A stretch of 64,000 nt of DNA from Porphyromonadaceae bacterium UBA3318. Lineage in GTDB: Bacteria > Bacteroidota > Bacteroidia > Bacteroidales > Muribaculaceae. Location: NCBI GenBank assembly GCA_002361235.1, contig DESI01000010.1, positions 72,445-136,444 on the forward strand, read 5' to 3'. A program made the translations under genes and the position numbers. Shown here piece after piece: positions 1 through 8,800 of this stretch (position 1 is the stretch's first letter; each line of letters opens with the position of its first letter). The notes under the pieces are model-generated. The model had not been told where the DNA came from. It made no database searches and worked only from the letters and a program-made list of their open reading frames with translations.

Positions 1-178
1 ATGCCTTCGGGCCGCCGGACTCTCCTGCTGTCCGCACGATGCTGCATACGAGGTGAAGATGACCGCAGACTATATCTCGCAGACAGGCGGCGGCTACGGA
101 TGCGTACGCGACGTGGTGGAACAGGTGCTGAAAGCCAAGGGCCTGTGGATGAACGATGCCGAGGCGTTCGGATGGTAA
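1..178 (+). CDS. kdsC: 3-deoxy-D-manno-octulosonate 8-phosphate phosphatase, C-terminal part (KdsC-like)
   Basis: This is the 3' end of a gene cut by the window edge. Codons are in phase from base 2 to the stop at 176-178. The visible ~58 residues contain the KdsC tail pattern: a D-A-A-x-E-V-K stretch, then A-D-Y-I-S, a glycine-rich G-G-G-Y-G turn and C-V-R-D-V-V-E. This matches the C1-type HAD phosphatases that remove phosphate from Kdo 8-phosphate in LPS core synthesis. The HAD aspartates lie upstream of the window, so catalytic residues cannot be checked. The gene is followed 69 bp later by maf on the same strand, a pairing common in Bacteroidales. The longer open frame starting at base 1 in another phase is a shadow. 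Family identification rests on the tail only. Confidence 0.72.
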   Translation, partial: CLRAAGLSCCPHDAAYEVKMTADYISQTGGGYGCVRDVVEQVLKAKGLWMNDAEAFGW

Positions 179-188
179 CGATACAAGA

Positions 189-221
189 CAATCCGGCGGT
201 AATGTGATTAATGCCGGATTG
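189..221 (+). terminator. Intercistronic hairpin between kdsC and maf
   Basis: Perfect 9-bp inverted repeat: CAATCCGGC at 189-197 pairs with GCCGGATTG at 213-221 around a 15-nt loop. No T-run follows, so it may be an attenuator or mRNA stabiliser rather than a strong terminator. Confidence 0.5.
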
Positions 222-247
222 ACAATATAAGACTCAACACTTGATTC

Positions 248-829
248 ATGCTGGATAATCTAACTAAATATCATGTCTTGCTGGCGAGCAAGTCGCCTCG
301 CCGCCGCGAGCTGCTGGCGCAGCTTCGCGTGCCGTTCAATGTGGCCGCCATCGGCGGCATCGACGAATCATATCCCGACAACCTCCCGCGCCTTGAAGTG
401 GCAGCCTACATAGCCAACAAGAAGGCCGACGCCTACATCTCGATGCTGCGGTCCAACGAGCTGATCATCACCGCCGACACGGTCGTGGTGTTGGGCGACC
501 GCGTCATCGGCAAACCCAAGAACACCGACGAGGCCGTGGAAATGCTGCTCGCCCTGTCCGACCATACACACCAGGTGGTAAGCGGCGTGTGCATCATGAC
601 TCAGGAACGCCGTATTTCGTTCACCGCTGTCACCGATGTCAAGTTCGGCCACATCTCCAAGGAGGAAGCCCGATATTATGTCGACAATTATCTACCTATG
701 GACAAGGCCGGCGCATACGGCATCCAGGAATGGATAGGCTGCGTGGCCGTCGAGTCCATACACGGCTCATTCTACAACGTAATGGGCCTTCCCGTCCATC
801 AGCTCTACAAAGAGCTTTCCTTATTCTGA
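248..829 (+). CDS. maf: Maf-like nucleoside triphosphate pyrophosphatase
   Basis: 193-residue protein of the Maf/HAM1-like fold. It is expected to hydrolyse non-canonical or excess pyrimidine NTPs (dTTP/UTP type) to the monophosphate and pyrophosphate in the cytoplasm. Visible motifs are the N-terminal L-L-A-S-K-S-P-R-R-R-E-L-L signature at about residues 11-23, the T-A-D-T-V-V strand carrying the catalytic aspartate, a G-K-P motif after it, and D-K-A-G-A-Y-G-I-Q near the C-terminus. The length is normal for the family (about 190). It follows kdsC in the same direction after a 69-bp gap holding a hairpin. The substrate is inferred from subfamily; only the fold and motifs are seen. Confidence 0.93.
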   Translation: MLDNLTKYHVLLASKSPRRRELLAQLRVPFNVAAIGGIDESYPDNLPRLEVAAYIANKKADAYISMLRSNELIITADTVVVLGDRVIGKPKNTDEAVEMLLALSDHTHQVVSGVCIMTQERRISFTAVTDVKFGHISKEEARYYVDNYLPMDKAGAYGIQEWIGCVAVESIHGSFYNVMGLPVHQLYKELSLF

Positions 830-830
830 C

Positions 831-871
831 TTTATTTTAAAGACTATATAATTTATTTTAAAGACTATATA
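831..871. repeat. 20-bp direct repeat downstream of maf
   Basis: The sequence TTTATTTTAAAGACTATATA occurs at 831-850 and again at 852-871, one base apart, immediately after the maf stop and just before the shared terminator. Identical tandem copies suggest a recent duplication. Confidence 0.85.
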
Positions 872-872
872 A

Positions 873-906
873 AAAAGAGTGCGGCCCGAACGAGTCGCAC
901 TCTTTT
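873..906. terminator. Bidirectional terminator between maf and the ROK kinase
   Basis: Perfect 11-bp stem: AAAAGAGTGCG at 873-883 pairs with CGCACTCTTTT at 896-906 with a 12-nt loop. The T-run follows the stem on the plus strand, and the A-run before it gives a T-run on the minus strand. It therefore serves both convergent genes. Confidence 0.9.
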
Positions 907-927
907 ATTTTGTTGTGGTATTTAAGC

Positions 928-2001
928 CTATTTCTCAGGTTCGGCTGCTGCGGCGGCGGCCGGAGCTGCGGCGGCGGCCGCGGAGGCTATGTTGGCGGCT
1001 GCGGTAGCGGCGGCATCGGCGGCCGGAGCCTCGTAGCGGTACTTGGCCTCCCATCCCAGTGCGGATGCGCCTAACACGGCTGCGTCGCTGTCCTTGAGTT
1101 CCGAAATAAGGAGCTTGGTATGACCCTTGAAGATATTCAGTATATTCTTGTTGAAGGCTTCGCGCAGAGGTGTCATCAGCAGGTCGCCGCTCTTGGCCAG
1201 ACCGCCGAACAGGATAATGGCCTGCGGGCTGGAGAAGGCAACCATGTCGGCCATGGCCTCGCCCAAGATGGTTCCGGTATATGTGAATATCTCCTTGGCC
1301 AGCTTGTCGCCGGCGATAGCGGCATCGTACACATCCTTGGATGTGATGGCGTCGATGTCGAGGTTGCGGAGCAGCGATGGTTCCTGACGCACCTCGATGA
1401 ACTCACGTGCCGTGCGTGCCACGCCGGTGGCCGAGCAATAAGCCTCGAGACATCCGGTGCGTCCGCATCCGCATACACGGCCATTATTACGCTTCACGAT
1501 GATGTGGCCGAGCTCGCCGGCGAATCCGTCCGAGCCGTAAACCAGCTGACCGTTGATCACGATACCCGATCCGACACCGGTGCCGAGGGTGATCATGATG
1601 AAGTCCTTCATACCACGGGCTGCGCCGTATGTCATCTCGCCTAATGCAGCGGCATTCGCATCGTTGGTCACGGCAACAGGTACGCCACCGAATGCCTTGC
1701 TCACCTTCTCGGCCAGCGGAATCTCAGGGCCCCAGGGCAGGTTCGGCGGATTCTGGATCGCACCGGTGTAATAGTTGCCGTTAGGCGCTCCGATACCGAT
1801 TCCCTGAATCTGATCCTCCAGTTCGTTTACTTTGATAAGGCGGCTCAGACCTTCGTGCAGCTCGGCTACATAATCGTCGAAATTAGTGTGCTTCTGGGTC
1901 TTGATTGAATCACTGGCCACTACCTGGCCACGGGCATCTACAATGCCGAACACCGTGTTGGTGCCGCCTATGTCTATACCTACTACATACGGTTTGCTCA
2001 T
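928..2001 (-). CDS. ROK-family glucokinase with alanine-rich C-terminal tail
   Basis: 357-residue sugar kinase, expected to phosphorylate glucose (or a related hexose) in the cytoplasm. The N-terminus has the ATP-binding G-I-D-I-G-G-T-N-T motif (residues 8-16). A catalytic N-D-A-N-A-A-A-L-G-E block and the ROK zinc motif C-G-C-G-R-T-G-C-L-E-A (about residues 177-187) follow, with G-T-G-V-G-S-G-I in the second domain. The ROK domain ends near residue 325. The last ~33 residues are an Ala/Pro low-complexity tail encoded by GC-rich triplet repeats, which the family usually lacks. The gene lies 38 bp downstream of prs on the same strand and is probably co-transcribed with it. The sugar specificity is inferred. 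Confidence 0.9.
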   Translation of the reverse strand: MSKPYVVGIDIGGTNTVFGIVDARGQVVASDSIKTQKHTNFDDYVAELHEGLSRLIKVNELEDQIQGIGIGAPNGNYYTGAIQNPPNLPWGPEIPLAEKVSKAFGGVPVAVTNDANAAALGEMTYGAARGMKDFIMITLGTGVGSGIVINGQLVYGSDGFAGELGHIIVKRNNGRVCGCGRTGCLEAYCSATGVARTAREFIEVRQEPSLLRNLDIDAITSKDVYDAAIAGDKLAKEIFTYTGTILGEAMADMVAFSSPQAIILFGGLAKSGDLLMTPLREAFNKNILNIFKGHTKLLISELKDSDAAVLGASALGWEAKYRYEAPAADAAATAAANIASAAAAAAPAAAAAAEPEK

Positions 2002-2039
2002 AATATTATGATTGTTAAAGTTGTCGGTTTATGACTTTG

Positions 2040-2984
2040 TTATTTGAATAAGTACTGGCTGGAGATCGACTGGTTGTTGTGAATGCGACGGATTGTGTCG
2101 GCAAACAGCTTGGCCACAGGCAGAATTGTCGCCTTGGGGTTTTCCTTGATATAGGGGATTGAATCGGTCAGCACCATCTCCTCGATGCCGCAGTTCAGCA
2201 CACGCTCGGTAGCGGGGTCGGACATCACGCCGTGGCTGCAGAGTGCGCGTACGGACTTTGCGCCGTAGGTCAGCAGCAGGTCGGATGCCTTGGTGATTGT
2301 ACCTGCGGTGTCTACGATATCGTCTATCAGCACCACGTTCTTGCCTTCTACGTCACCGATGACGGTCATCTTCTCCACCACGTTGGCCTTGGCCCGGGTC
2401 TTGTGGCACAGCACTAAGGGTACATCGAAATACTTGGCATACGAGTTGGCTCGCTTTGCGCCGCCTACGTCGGGCGATGCTATTACCATATCCTTAAGGT
2501 GCAGGCTCTCGATGTAGGGGATAAAGATGGAGCTTGCATAGAGGTGATCGACGGGAACGTTGAAGAATCCCTGTATCTGGTCGGCATGGAGGTCCATGGT
2601 GATGAGCCGGTCTATGCCTGCCACGCTGAGCAGGTCGGCCACCAGCTTGGCGGCGATGGACACTCTCGGCTTGTCCTTGCGGTCCTGACGCGCCCAGCCG
2701 AAGTAAGGCACCACTGCGATGATTGACGCTGCCGACGCACGCTTCGCCGCGTCTATCATCAGCAGAAGCTCCATCAGATTGTCTGCCGTCGGAAACGTGG
2801 ACTGCACAAGATACACTTCACTGCCTCGTATCGACTCCTCGAACGACACTTCAAATTCACCGTCGGCAAAACGCTCTCTGTTCATTTTGCCTAATTCAAT
2901 GCCGAGTTCCTTGCAGATGCTCTCGCCAAGATACTTGGACGACGACCCTGCAAATACCTTGATCGGCGGTAGAGAATTGCTCAT
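2040..2984 (-). CDS. prs: Ribose-phosphate pyrophosphokinase (PRPP synthetase)
   Basis: 314-residue enzyme making 5-phosphoribosyl 1-pyrophosphate from ribose 5-phosphate and ATP, the precursor for purines, pyrimidines, NAD, His and Trp. Visible motifs are F-A-D-G-E near residue 39, the catalytic flexible-loop region P-Y-F-G-W-A-R-Q-D-R-K-D, the divalent-cation site D-L-H-A-D-Q-I-Q-G-F-F, and the PRPP-binding loop V-L-I-D-D-I-V-D-T-A-G-T-I. The length is typical (about 312). The start is supported by a consensus promoter 60-90 bp upstream. First gene of a two-gene leftward unit with the ROK kinase. Confidence 0.97.
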   Translation of the reverse strand: MSNSLPPIKVFAGSSSKYLGESICKELGIELGKMNRERFADGEFEVSFEESIRGSEVYLVQSTFPTADNLMELLLMIDAAKRASAASIIAVVPYFGWARQDRKDKPRVSIAAKLVADLLSVAGIDRLITMDLHADQIQGFFNVPVDHLYASSIFIPYIESLHLKDMVIASPDVGGAKRANSYAKYFDVPLVLCHKTRAKANVVEKMTVIGDVEGKNVVLIDDIVDTAGTITKASDLLLTYGAKSVRALCSHGVMSDPATERVLNCGIEEMVLTDSIPYIKENPKATILPVAKLFADTIRRIHNNQSISSQYLFK

Positions 2985-3044
2985 GGGGTATGATGTTATT
3001 TTGTTCCGCGCGTCATCATTGTGTCAGACGCCGGTTTTATTCTA

Positions 3045-3076
3045 CAAAGTTAAAGATAATCCCTTATTAATGCAAA
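3045..3076 (-). promoter_or_regulatory. Promoter of prs (Bacteroidales sigma-ABfr type)
   Basis: Read on the minus strand: TTTG (3073-3076), a 20-bp spacer, TAACTTTG (3045-3052). This matches the TTTG-N19-21-TAnnTTTG consensus exactly and leaves a leader of roughly 55 nt before the prs ATG. Confidence 0.85.
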
Positions 3077-3100
3077 TGAAATGTTATAATAACATTAAAT

Positions 3101-4804
3101 TTATTTTGCGTTGTTGGTCGGCTTCACCTTTTTTAGCGGCAATATCAACGCATCGTGGGGCCCTATCTTCAGCATTGTCTGCTGTCCGCGCTGCATGGTG
3201 AATACGTGCGGCTGCTTCCACAGCAGGTCCTCCACCTTGTAGTCACCCTCGGCTATTCCGGCCATGTCATAGCACAGGTCGGGCACGTTAAGATGGACGT
3301 CCTGCGACCGGTCGGCGAAGTTGACCAGGAACAGCAGCACATCCGTGTCGGTGTAGCGCACGAACGAGTATAGCCTGTGCGGGTCGAAGTCGGGCTGCTG
3401 CAGGTTGACGTACATCAGGTCGAAGAACGCGCCCTCGCGCACTGCGGCACTCTTGTTGCAGAGCGTCAGCACACGCTTATACAGATTGCGAAGCCACTTC
3501 TCGTGCGCGGTCAGGTGCGCGGTGCTGCACAGGCCGTTGTTGTACCAGCGGCGCAACGTGTCGAGGCTCCAGTAGTCGAAGATGGTGGTGCGGTTGTTGT
3601 CGCCGGCAAAGCCCTCGTTGTCGCGGGCCGGCTCGCCAAGCTCCTGACCGTAGTATAGCATGAACGGCCCCTTGCTCATCATGGCGCTCACCACCAAGTG
3701 CGGCACTACCTTCATGGGGTCGCCGGCAAAGGCCGGACTGGCGAAGCGTACCTCGTCGTGGTTCTCCAGGAAGTTGAGCATACGGTCGCCGATGCCGTCT
3801 ACGGTCTGCCAGCAGCCGGTCAGCTGAGCGGCCGATACGTTATTGCGCTCTATACCAACAAGTGTGTCGTACAGGTTCACCTTGTCGTACAGATAGTCGA
3901 AGCCGCAATAGTTCAGGAACGTATGATACAGGCTGACGTCGTATATCTCGCCGATGAAGATCAGTCCGGGATAGTCGCCCTTGACCTGCGGGATGGCCCA
4001 GTGCCAGAACTCGACGGGCACCATGAACACCATGTCGCAGCGGAAGCCGTCTATACCCTTAGAGGCCCAGAATCGCAGTATGTGCAGCATCCGCAGCCAT
4101 GTGTCCGGAATCGGATCGTAGTATCCCTTGTGCTGCCAGGGATCTACGCCGTAGTTCAGCTTCACGGTCTCGTACCAGTCGGTTTTACCGCAGAAGGCGG
4201 TGAAGCAGTCGTTGCCGGTAGCTTTGGCGGGGAACTCCACGTATGGCGTATCGCCCTCGGCGCCTAAGTCGAAGTCCGGGGCGAACTGCTGGTTGGTTAT
4301 GTAGTAGTAATTGTTGTTCGGTGTGAAGAACATGCCGATGTTGTCGTGCGCTCCGAAGTCGTCGATGCCGTCGGGAGCCACGTCCGAATGATACACACGG
4401 GCAGTGTGGTTGGGCACGAAATCCAGCAACACTTTCAGTCCTGCGTCGTGTGTCCGTTCCACCAGTGCCTGGAACTCATCCATACGCTTGTCCACGTCCT
4501 CGGCCAGTGCCGGCGACACATCGTAATAATCCTTTATGGCGTAAGGCGAACCGGCCTGCCCCTTCACCACGTTGGGATTGTCGGCCGGTATGCCGGGGAA
4601 CGCGGTCTTGGTGGCCATCTCTATCACGCCGGTGTACCATACATGGGTCACACCGAGGCTCCGTATGGACTTCAACGTCTTTTCGGTAAGTCCGTTGAAT
4701 TTGCCGCTTCCGTTCTGCTCGTAGCTGCCGTCGGCCACGCATTCCGACTCCATATTGGTCATGATGCGCGGAAACATCTGGTAAACTATTGGCTTCTCTT
4801 TCAT
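3101..4804 (-). CDS. GH13 family alpha-amylase-like glycosidase, cytoplasmic
   Basis: 567-residue alpha-glucan-active enzyme of the GH13 TIM-barrel family. The conserved regions are all present: region I D-F-V-P-N-H (residues 128-133), region II G-F-R-C-D with nucleophile D257, region III F-I-G-E with acid/base E286, and region IV F-L-E-N-H-D with transition-state D350. No signal peptide precedes the barrel (it starts M-K-E-K-P-I-V-Y-Q-M-F-P), so it should act on intracellular glycogen or maltooligosaccharides. A C-terminal beta domain follows residue ~480. It sits 80 bp downstream of the patatin gene on the same strand. The exact specificity (amylase, maltogenic or transferase) cannot be read from sequence. 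Confidence 0.9.
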   Translation of the reverse strand: MKEKPIVYQMFPRIMTNMESECVADGSYEQNGSGKFNGLTEKTLKSIRSLGVTHVWYTGVIEMATKTAFPGIPADNPNVVKGQAGSPYAIKDYYDVSPALAEDVDKRMDEFQALVERTHDAGLKVLLDFVPNHTARVYHSDVAPDGIDDFGAHDNIGMFFTPNNNYYYITNQQFAPDFDLGAEGDTPYVEFPAKATGNDCFTAFCGKTDWYETVKLNYGVDPWQHKGYYDPIPDTWLRMLHILRFWASKGIDGFRCDMVFMVPVEFWHWAIPQVKGDYPGLIFIGEIYDVSLYHTFLNYCGFDYLYDKVNLYDTLVGIERNNVSAAQLTGCWQTVDGIGDRMLNFLENHDEVRFASPAFAGDPMKVVPHLVVSAMMSKGPFMLYYGQELGEPARDNEGFAGDNNRTTIFDYWSLDTLRRWYNNGLCSTAHLTAHEKWLRNLYKRVLTLCNKSAAVREGAFFDLMYVNLQQPDFDPHRLYSFVRYTDTDVLLFLVNFADRSQDVHLNVPDLCYDMAGIAEGDYKVEDLLWKQPHVFTMQRGQQTMLKIGPHDALILPLKKVKPTNNAK

Positions 4805-4884
4805 CGTTCTGATTCTATGTCGGTTGTCCGTTGTTGTTTATTGTAGATAGATTTTGCAAGGTCATTCTGTCTGTAATCTGTCGT

Positions 4885-5727
4885 TCAGGTATTCTTCCTG
4901 ACGGCTCCGCTCTTGCTTATCTCGCTCAGTATCCTGCAGGTGGCCTCGTAGCCTATGTTGATGTTGCGGTTCAGGGCCTTTAGGTCGAACAGCTTGGTCT
5001 CCACTATTTCCAATGGCTTTATCACATAGTCGCATATCTCCATGTCGTGGATTACGTTGGCCTTCATCGACAGCGAGAAGGCACGCGCCGCGATATCGAG
5101 TATCGAGTTGCGGTAGCGGTACTTTCGGTTCAGAGGCGAGCAGTTGGAACCGAACAGAACGTCGCATTCCTTGCGTATGGCCCATGCCGGCAGATTGTGC
5201 AGCACGCCGCCGTCTACATAATATTCTCCATCGATCTTGATGGGATTGAATATCACAGGCACGCTGCACGACGCCAGTACGCGGGGCACAATCGCTCCCT
5301 TGCGCCAGCCTACCTGCGTGCCGCGCGACAGATTGGTGGCGCAAACTATGGCAGGTATCTTCAGTTCCTCTATGTTCTTCACCGGGAGCCATGAATCCAG
5401 CAGCTTGGCGAATTTATTCAGCTTGAATATACCGGCCTTGGGGATGGACCATTCGGTGAAGTCGCCGAAATTACCGGACTCCACGAAACATTCCTTGATA
5501 TCCATGGGCGATAGGCCGGAGGCATACAGCACACCCGCTATGGAACCGGCCGACACGCCCGAGATGATCTGCGGCTTCAGCCCGAACTCCTCCATGGCCA
5601 TCAGCACGCCGATGTGCGAGAATCCCTTCGCTCCGCCGCCGCCCAACGCTATCCCTATCTTCTTCTGCCTCTTGATGCCCAGATAGCTCGCTATATTGTC
5701 AATATTTATATTGAATGGAATATCCAT
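4885..5727 (-). CDS. Patatin-like phospholipase
   Basis: 280-residue patatin-family serine acylhydrolase, likely acting on membrane phospholipids. It has the oxyanion G-G-G-G-A-K-G motif (about residues 29-35), the nucleophile elbow G-V-S-A-G-S (about 59-64) and the catalytic Asp in V-D-G-G, which is the complete Ser-Asp dyad. There is no signal peptide or transmembrane anchor, so it is cytosolic or peripheral. The C-terminal third resembles the helical end of bacterial RssA/YchK-type proteins. It is upstream of the GH13 gene. An unusual 9-nt periodic inverted repeat lies in its 5' flank. Confidence 0.92.
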   Translation of the reverse strand: MDIPFNINIDNIASYLGIKRQKKIGIALGGGGAKGFSHIGVLMAMEEFGLKPQIISGVSAGSIAGVLYASGLSPMDIKECFVESGNFGDFTEWSIPKAGIFKLNKFAKLLDSWLPVKNIEELKIPAIVCATNLSRGTQVGWRKGAIVPRVLASCSVPVIFNPIKIDGEYYVDGGVLHNLPAWAIRKECDVLFGSNCSPLNRKYRYRNSILDIAARAFSLSMKANVIHDMEICDYVIKPLEIVETKLFDLKALNRNINIGYEATCRILSEISKSGAVRKNT

Positions 5728-5735
5728 GCTTTATT

Positions 5736-5845
5736 AAAGTTTAAAGAGTTTATAGAGTTAACAAAGTTAAGATAATAGTATCGTCATTGGTATGTCTACA
5801 CATTCCTCTATACTTTATAAACTTTCTCAACTTTATAAACTATAC
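5736..5845. repeat. 9-nt periodic inverted-repeat element, copy 1
   Basis: The left arm (5736-5778) is a degenerate array of 9-nt units of the form A-R-A-G-T-T-W-A-N ending AAGTTAAGATAATA. The right arm (about 5810-5845) contains the complementary pattern ACTTTATAAACTTTCTC. The arms could fold into a long imperfect hairpin around a ~30-nt unique core. Related elements are at 21941-22058 and 63872-63981. It lies between the patatin start and the tamB stop. Confidence 0.7.
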
Positions 5846-5849
5846 ATAC

Positions 5850-8800
5850 TCAACGTACGGAATCGGGTTTTAGCCCATTCTGTTTCTTCTTTTTGCGAAG
5901 GAACTTGAACGCGTCGTCAAAGTCCTTGCGGAAAATGATGCCCACGCCCTGTGTGGTCAGCGCCGATTTCAAGTAATAATATGCGTCATTGAAATGATTG
6001 TATGCCTTGAGCCGCAGCTTCCCGTCCTTGGTGAGCAGATACTCCAGGTCGAAGTCGCCGATAAACGTGGTCTGCGATACACTGCGGTCGCGGTAACCGA
6101 GGTTGCCGTTGATTATAAGCCTGTTGTCAAACAGTTGGGACGACAGCGCCAGGTCCACCTCCATGTCCGAGAAGTCGTTTCTTCCGGACTTGAACGATGG
6201 ATTGAGCGACACCTTGTCGGTCAATTGCGACACCACGTTGGATATCTGAGACGACAGCGTGGATGACGCCATCGACACCAATTCGCCGTCGGATGTGCCC
6301 GAGAACTGGGGGGTGTAGAATCTGTTAAGCGCCAACAGGTACAGCACCTGCTGCTGCATCATCTCCTCCGACGACACGATGCTGCGCACCTTACGCTCCA
6401 CATCGCCTGTAACGGTAGGCAGCGCTATGTCGAAGGCCAGCTCCGGGTGCTGCAGCTCGCCGGTCACCTTAAGCAACGCCTCCACCGGTACGGAACTGCG
6501 GTTCAGGTCGCGGTCGGTGGCGAAACTTTTGTCAAGATCTGACAGATTTGTGTTTACCCTGTATCCTGCCGTCAGGTCAAGAATGCCTTTCATCGCATCG
6601 CCGTTGAACGAGATGCTGCTCCCTTCCTTTATCTTGAAGTCTCGGATTATGATGTCCTGGAATGTGAAGCGGTAGCTGCCGTCGTTGATAGCATAACGGC
6701 CGAACAGCTCGACGTTGTCGTTAAACGTGTTGTAGTTCAGACGCATCGCTCCGGAACCTGTGGCCGTTATCTTGTCGCCGGCTGCGGGATCCATTATCAC
6801 GTTCATCTTCAGCGACGGTGTGAGGGCAACGGACAGGTCCATCTCGAAGATTCCGGCTTCCTCCTCTTCCTCCGCAGGCTTCTTGAACTGGGTCTCGAAC
6901 TCCTCCTGTTCCGTTATCACGGTCTCGACTTTCTTATGACTGTCGGTGAATGTCAGGAAGTCGTATTCTTCTGCCGTCTGTGTCTTCTCCATCGAGAAGG
7001 TGAAAGTTGAATTCGGTTCGGTCGTGGCGTCGAAACTTACGAGTGTATAGCCGGGATAACCGGATATACGTCCCGACCCCGATGCGAAAATGCGGCCCCA
7101 CCAGGCCTGACCGGACGCGGATGTCATGTCGTAGCACAGCATCCGTTTTATATCCTTCAGGTTCAGGTCTATCTTGGCGTCGTGGAAGTATTCGTGGCTC
7201 ACAGAGCCGGCCAGTACGCCGCCGTTGCCGTAACGGTCACTGATACGGAAGCCGGGTATCACTATCTTGTCTTCGTCAAACAATACCGAGTCCGAGCCGT
7301 AGTACGTCACGTTGGTATACCCAATCTTGATGGCTGCGGTATCGGCGAATGCCTTACCTGTCAGGCGTATCCTCTTGAAATTACCGTACAGGGTCAGGTC
7401 GGCCGAGCCGGCTCCCTCCACCTTTTCCATCACGTTGCTCAGGAACGGTTGTATCAGCGCTAAGTTAATCTTATGGGCGTCGAAATTGATGCGCAGCGAA
7501 TCCTGCGTCACGAATATCTTGCCGTCCACCTTGGTGTACACGTCCCTGGCACCACCATTTATGTCGGCGCCGATACCCACCGCCTTGTTGGCGTTATCCC
7601 AATAACCCACAAGGTCTGCATCACCCACGTCGGCGCCGTTGTAACTGAAATTCTTCACATGGAGGCCTCGAGTCTCTGCCAATGGCGCTCCGCTGAACAG
7701 ATTAGAGGCCACCGCCTGACCCGTGGCGTGGCCACCGAACGTCACATAGTTGATGTTCAGCGTGTTGAATATGTACGACAGATCTATATCCCTCAGATTG
7801 GCCACTAATTCGTCATCCGGCGAATCGGATGCCGCGCCCTGAATGGTCAGATACTGGTCGCCGTGATTAAGGCTTAGATTATCCACCGTCAGTCGCTTGT
7901 CGCTGAAACGAACCGTGGCCGGCGACATCCGCCACGTCTCGTTATTGATCACTATCTCGCTGGGGTTGATGGCAATATCCAGATCCTTCTTGCCAGCTTC
8001 ATTGCTCACGATGTTCAGTCCGAGGTCGATGCTGCCTTTTTCCCTGCCGCTCTCCCCTTTCCATGCCAACAGACCGGACACCCGGTCGTTCAGCGCATGA
8101 CCGTCAACGTCAAGATGCACATACTGGGTCTTTATCGGGTAATCGGCACCCACCTTTACAGTCATTCCGTTTGCAACGGTCGATTCGGCAGCTACATTCA
8201 CGTTCTTGATCAGCTTGTTTCCGCCCTGAATCAGATACGGAGCGGATACATTCACGTTCATACGCCCGTTGTCCACGTTTCCATACAGACGCGCGGGCAC
8301 TCCCGGACGCACCTTAAGGTTAAGCGCTTCGTATATCTTTGCGTCTGACTTGATGGTGAAGTCGTAATTAAGGCTGTTTACGTTGACTGGCTGTCTGACA
8401 GGCGCCTTGATATATGCCGGCAATGCCCGGGACAGTATGTCGGTGGCGAGCACCGGAAGGTCCTTGAACACGAACTGCCCCTGCACATTCCCGTCCATTA
8501 CATCGCTCGCCAGGTCTATGCGCCTGATTTCATTTACGTTGCTGACATCGAGATTCAGATACGACAGCGCCAATGTATTTCCGTTTGCGGGTGTATAGTT
8601 TATGTCAGATATGCGGGCAAAGCCTGTGACATTGTCCTCGTTGTTACCGGTCGCTTTCACGTCGAGCGATGCCGCCTGAAACACCGGACTTTGCTTAGGC
8701 AATATGCCGAAGGCCCTGCAGTCAAGTCTCAGGTCGTTGCCCGTCACGTCCCATGTGGATGCGGCGCCGTCGAGCGTACAGTTAGCCGTCACCTCGCCGT

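Noticed and set aside
1..207. 68-codon open frame starting at base 1
   Set aside because: Arg-rich shadow; the overlapping frame from base 2 encodes the KdsC tail with family motifs.
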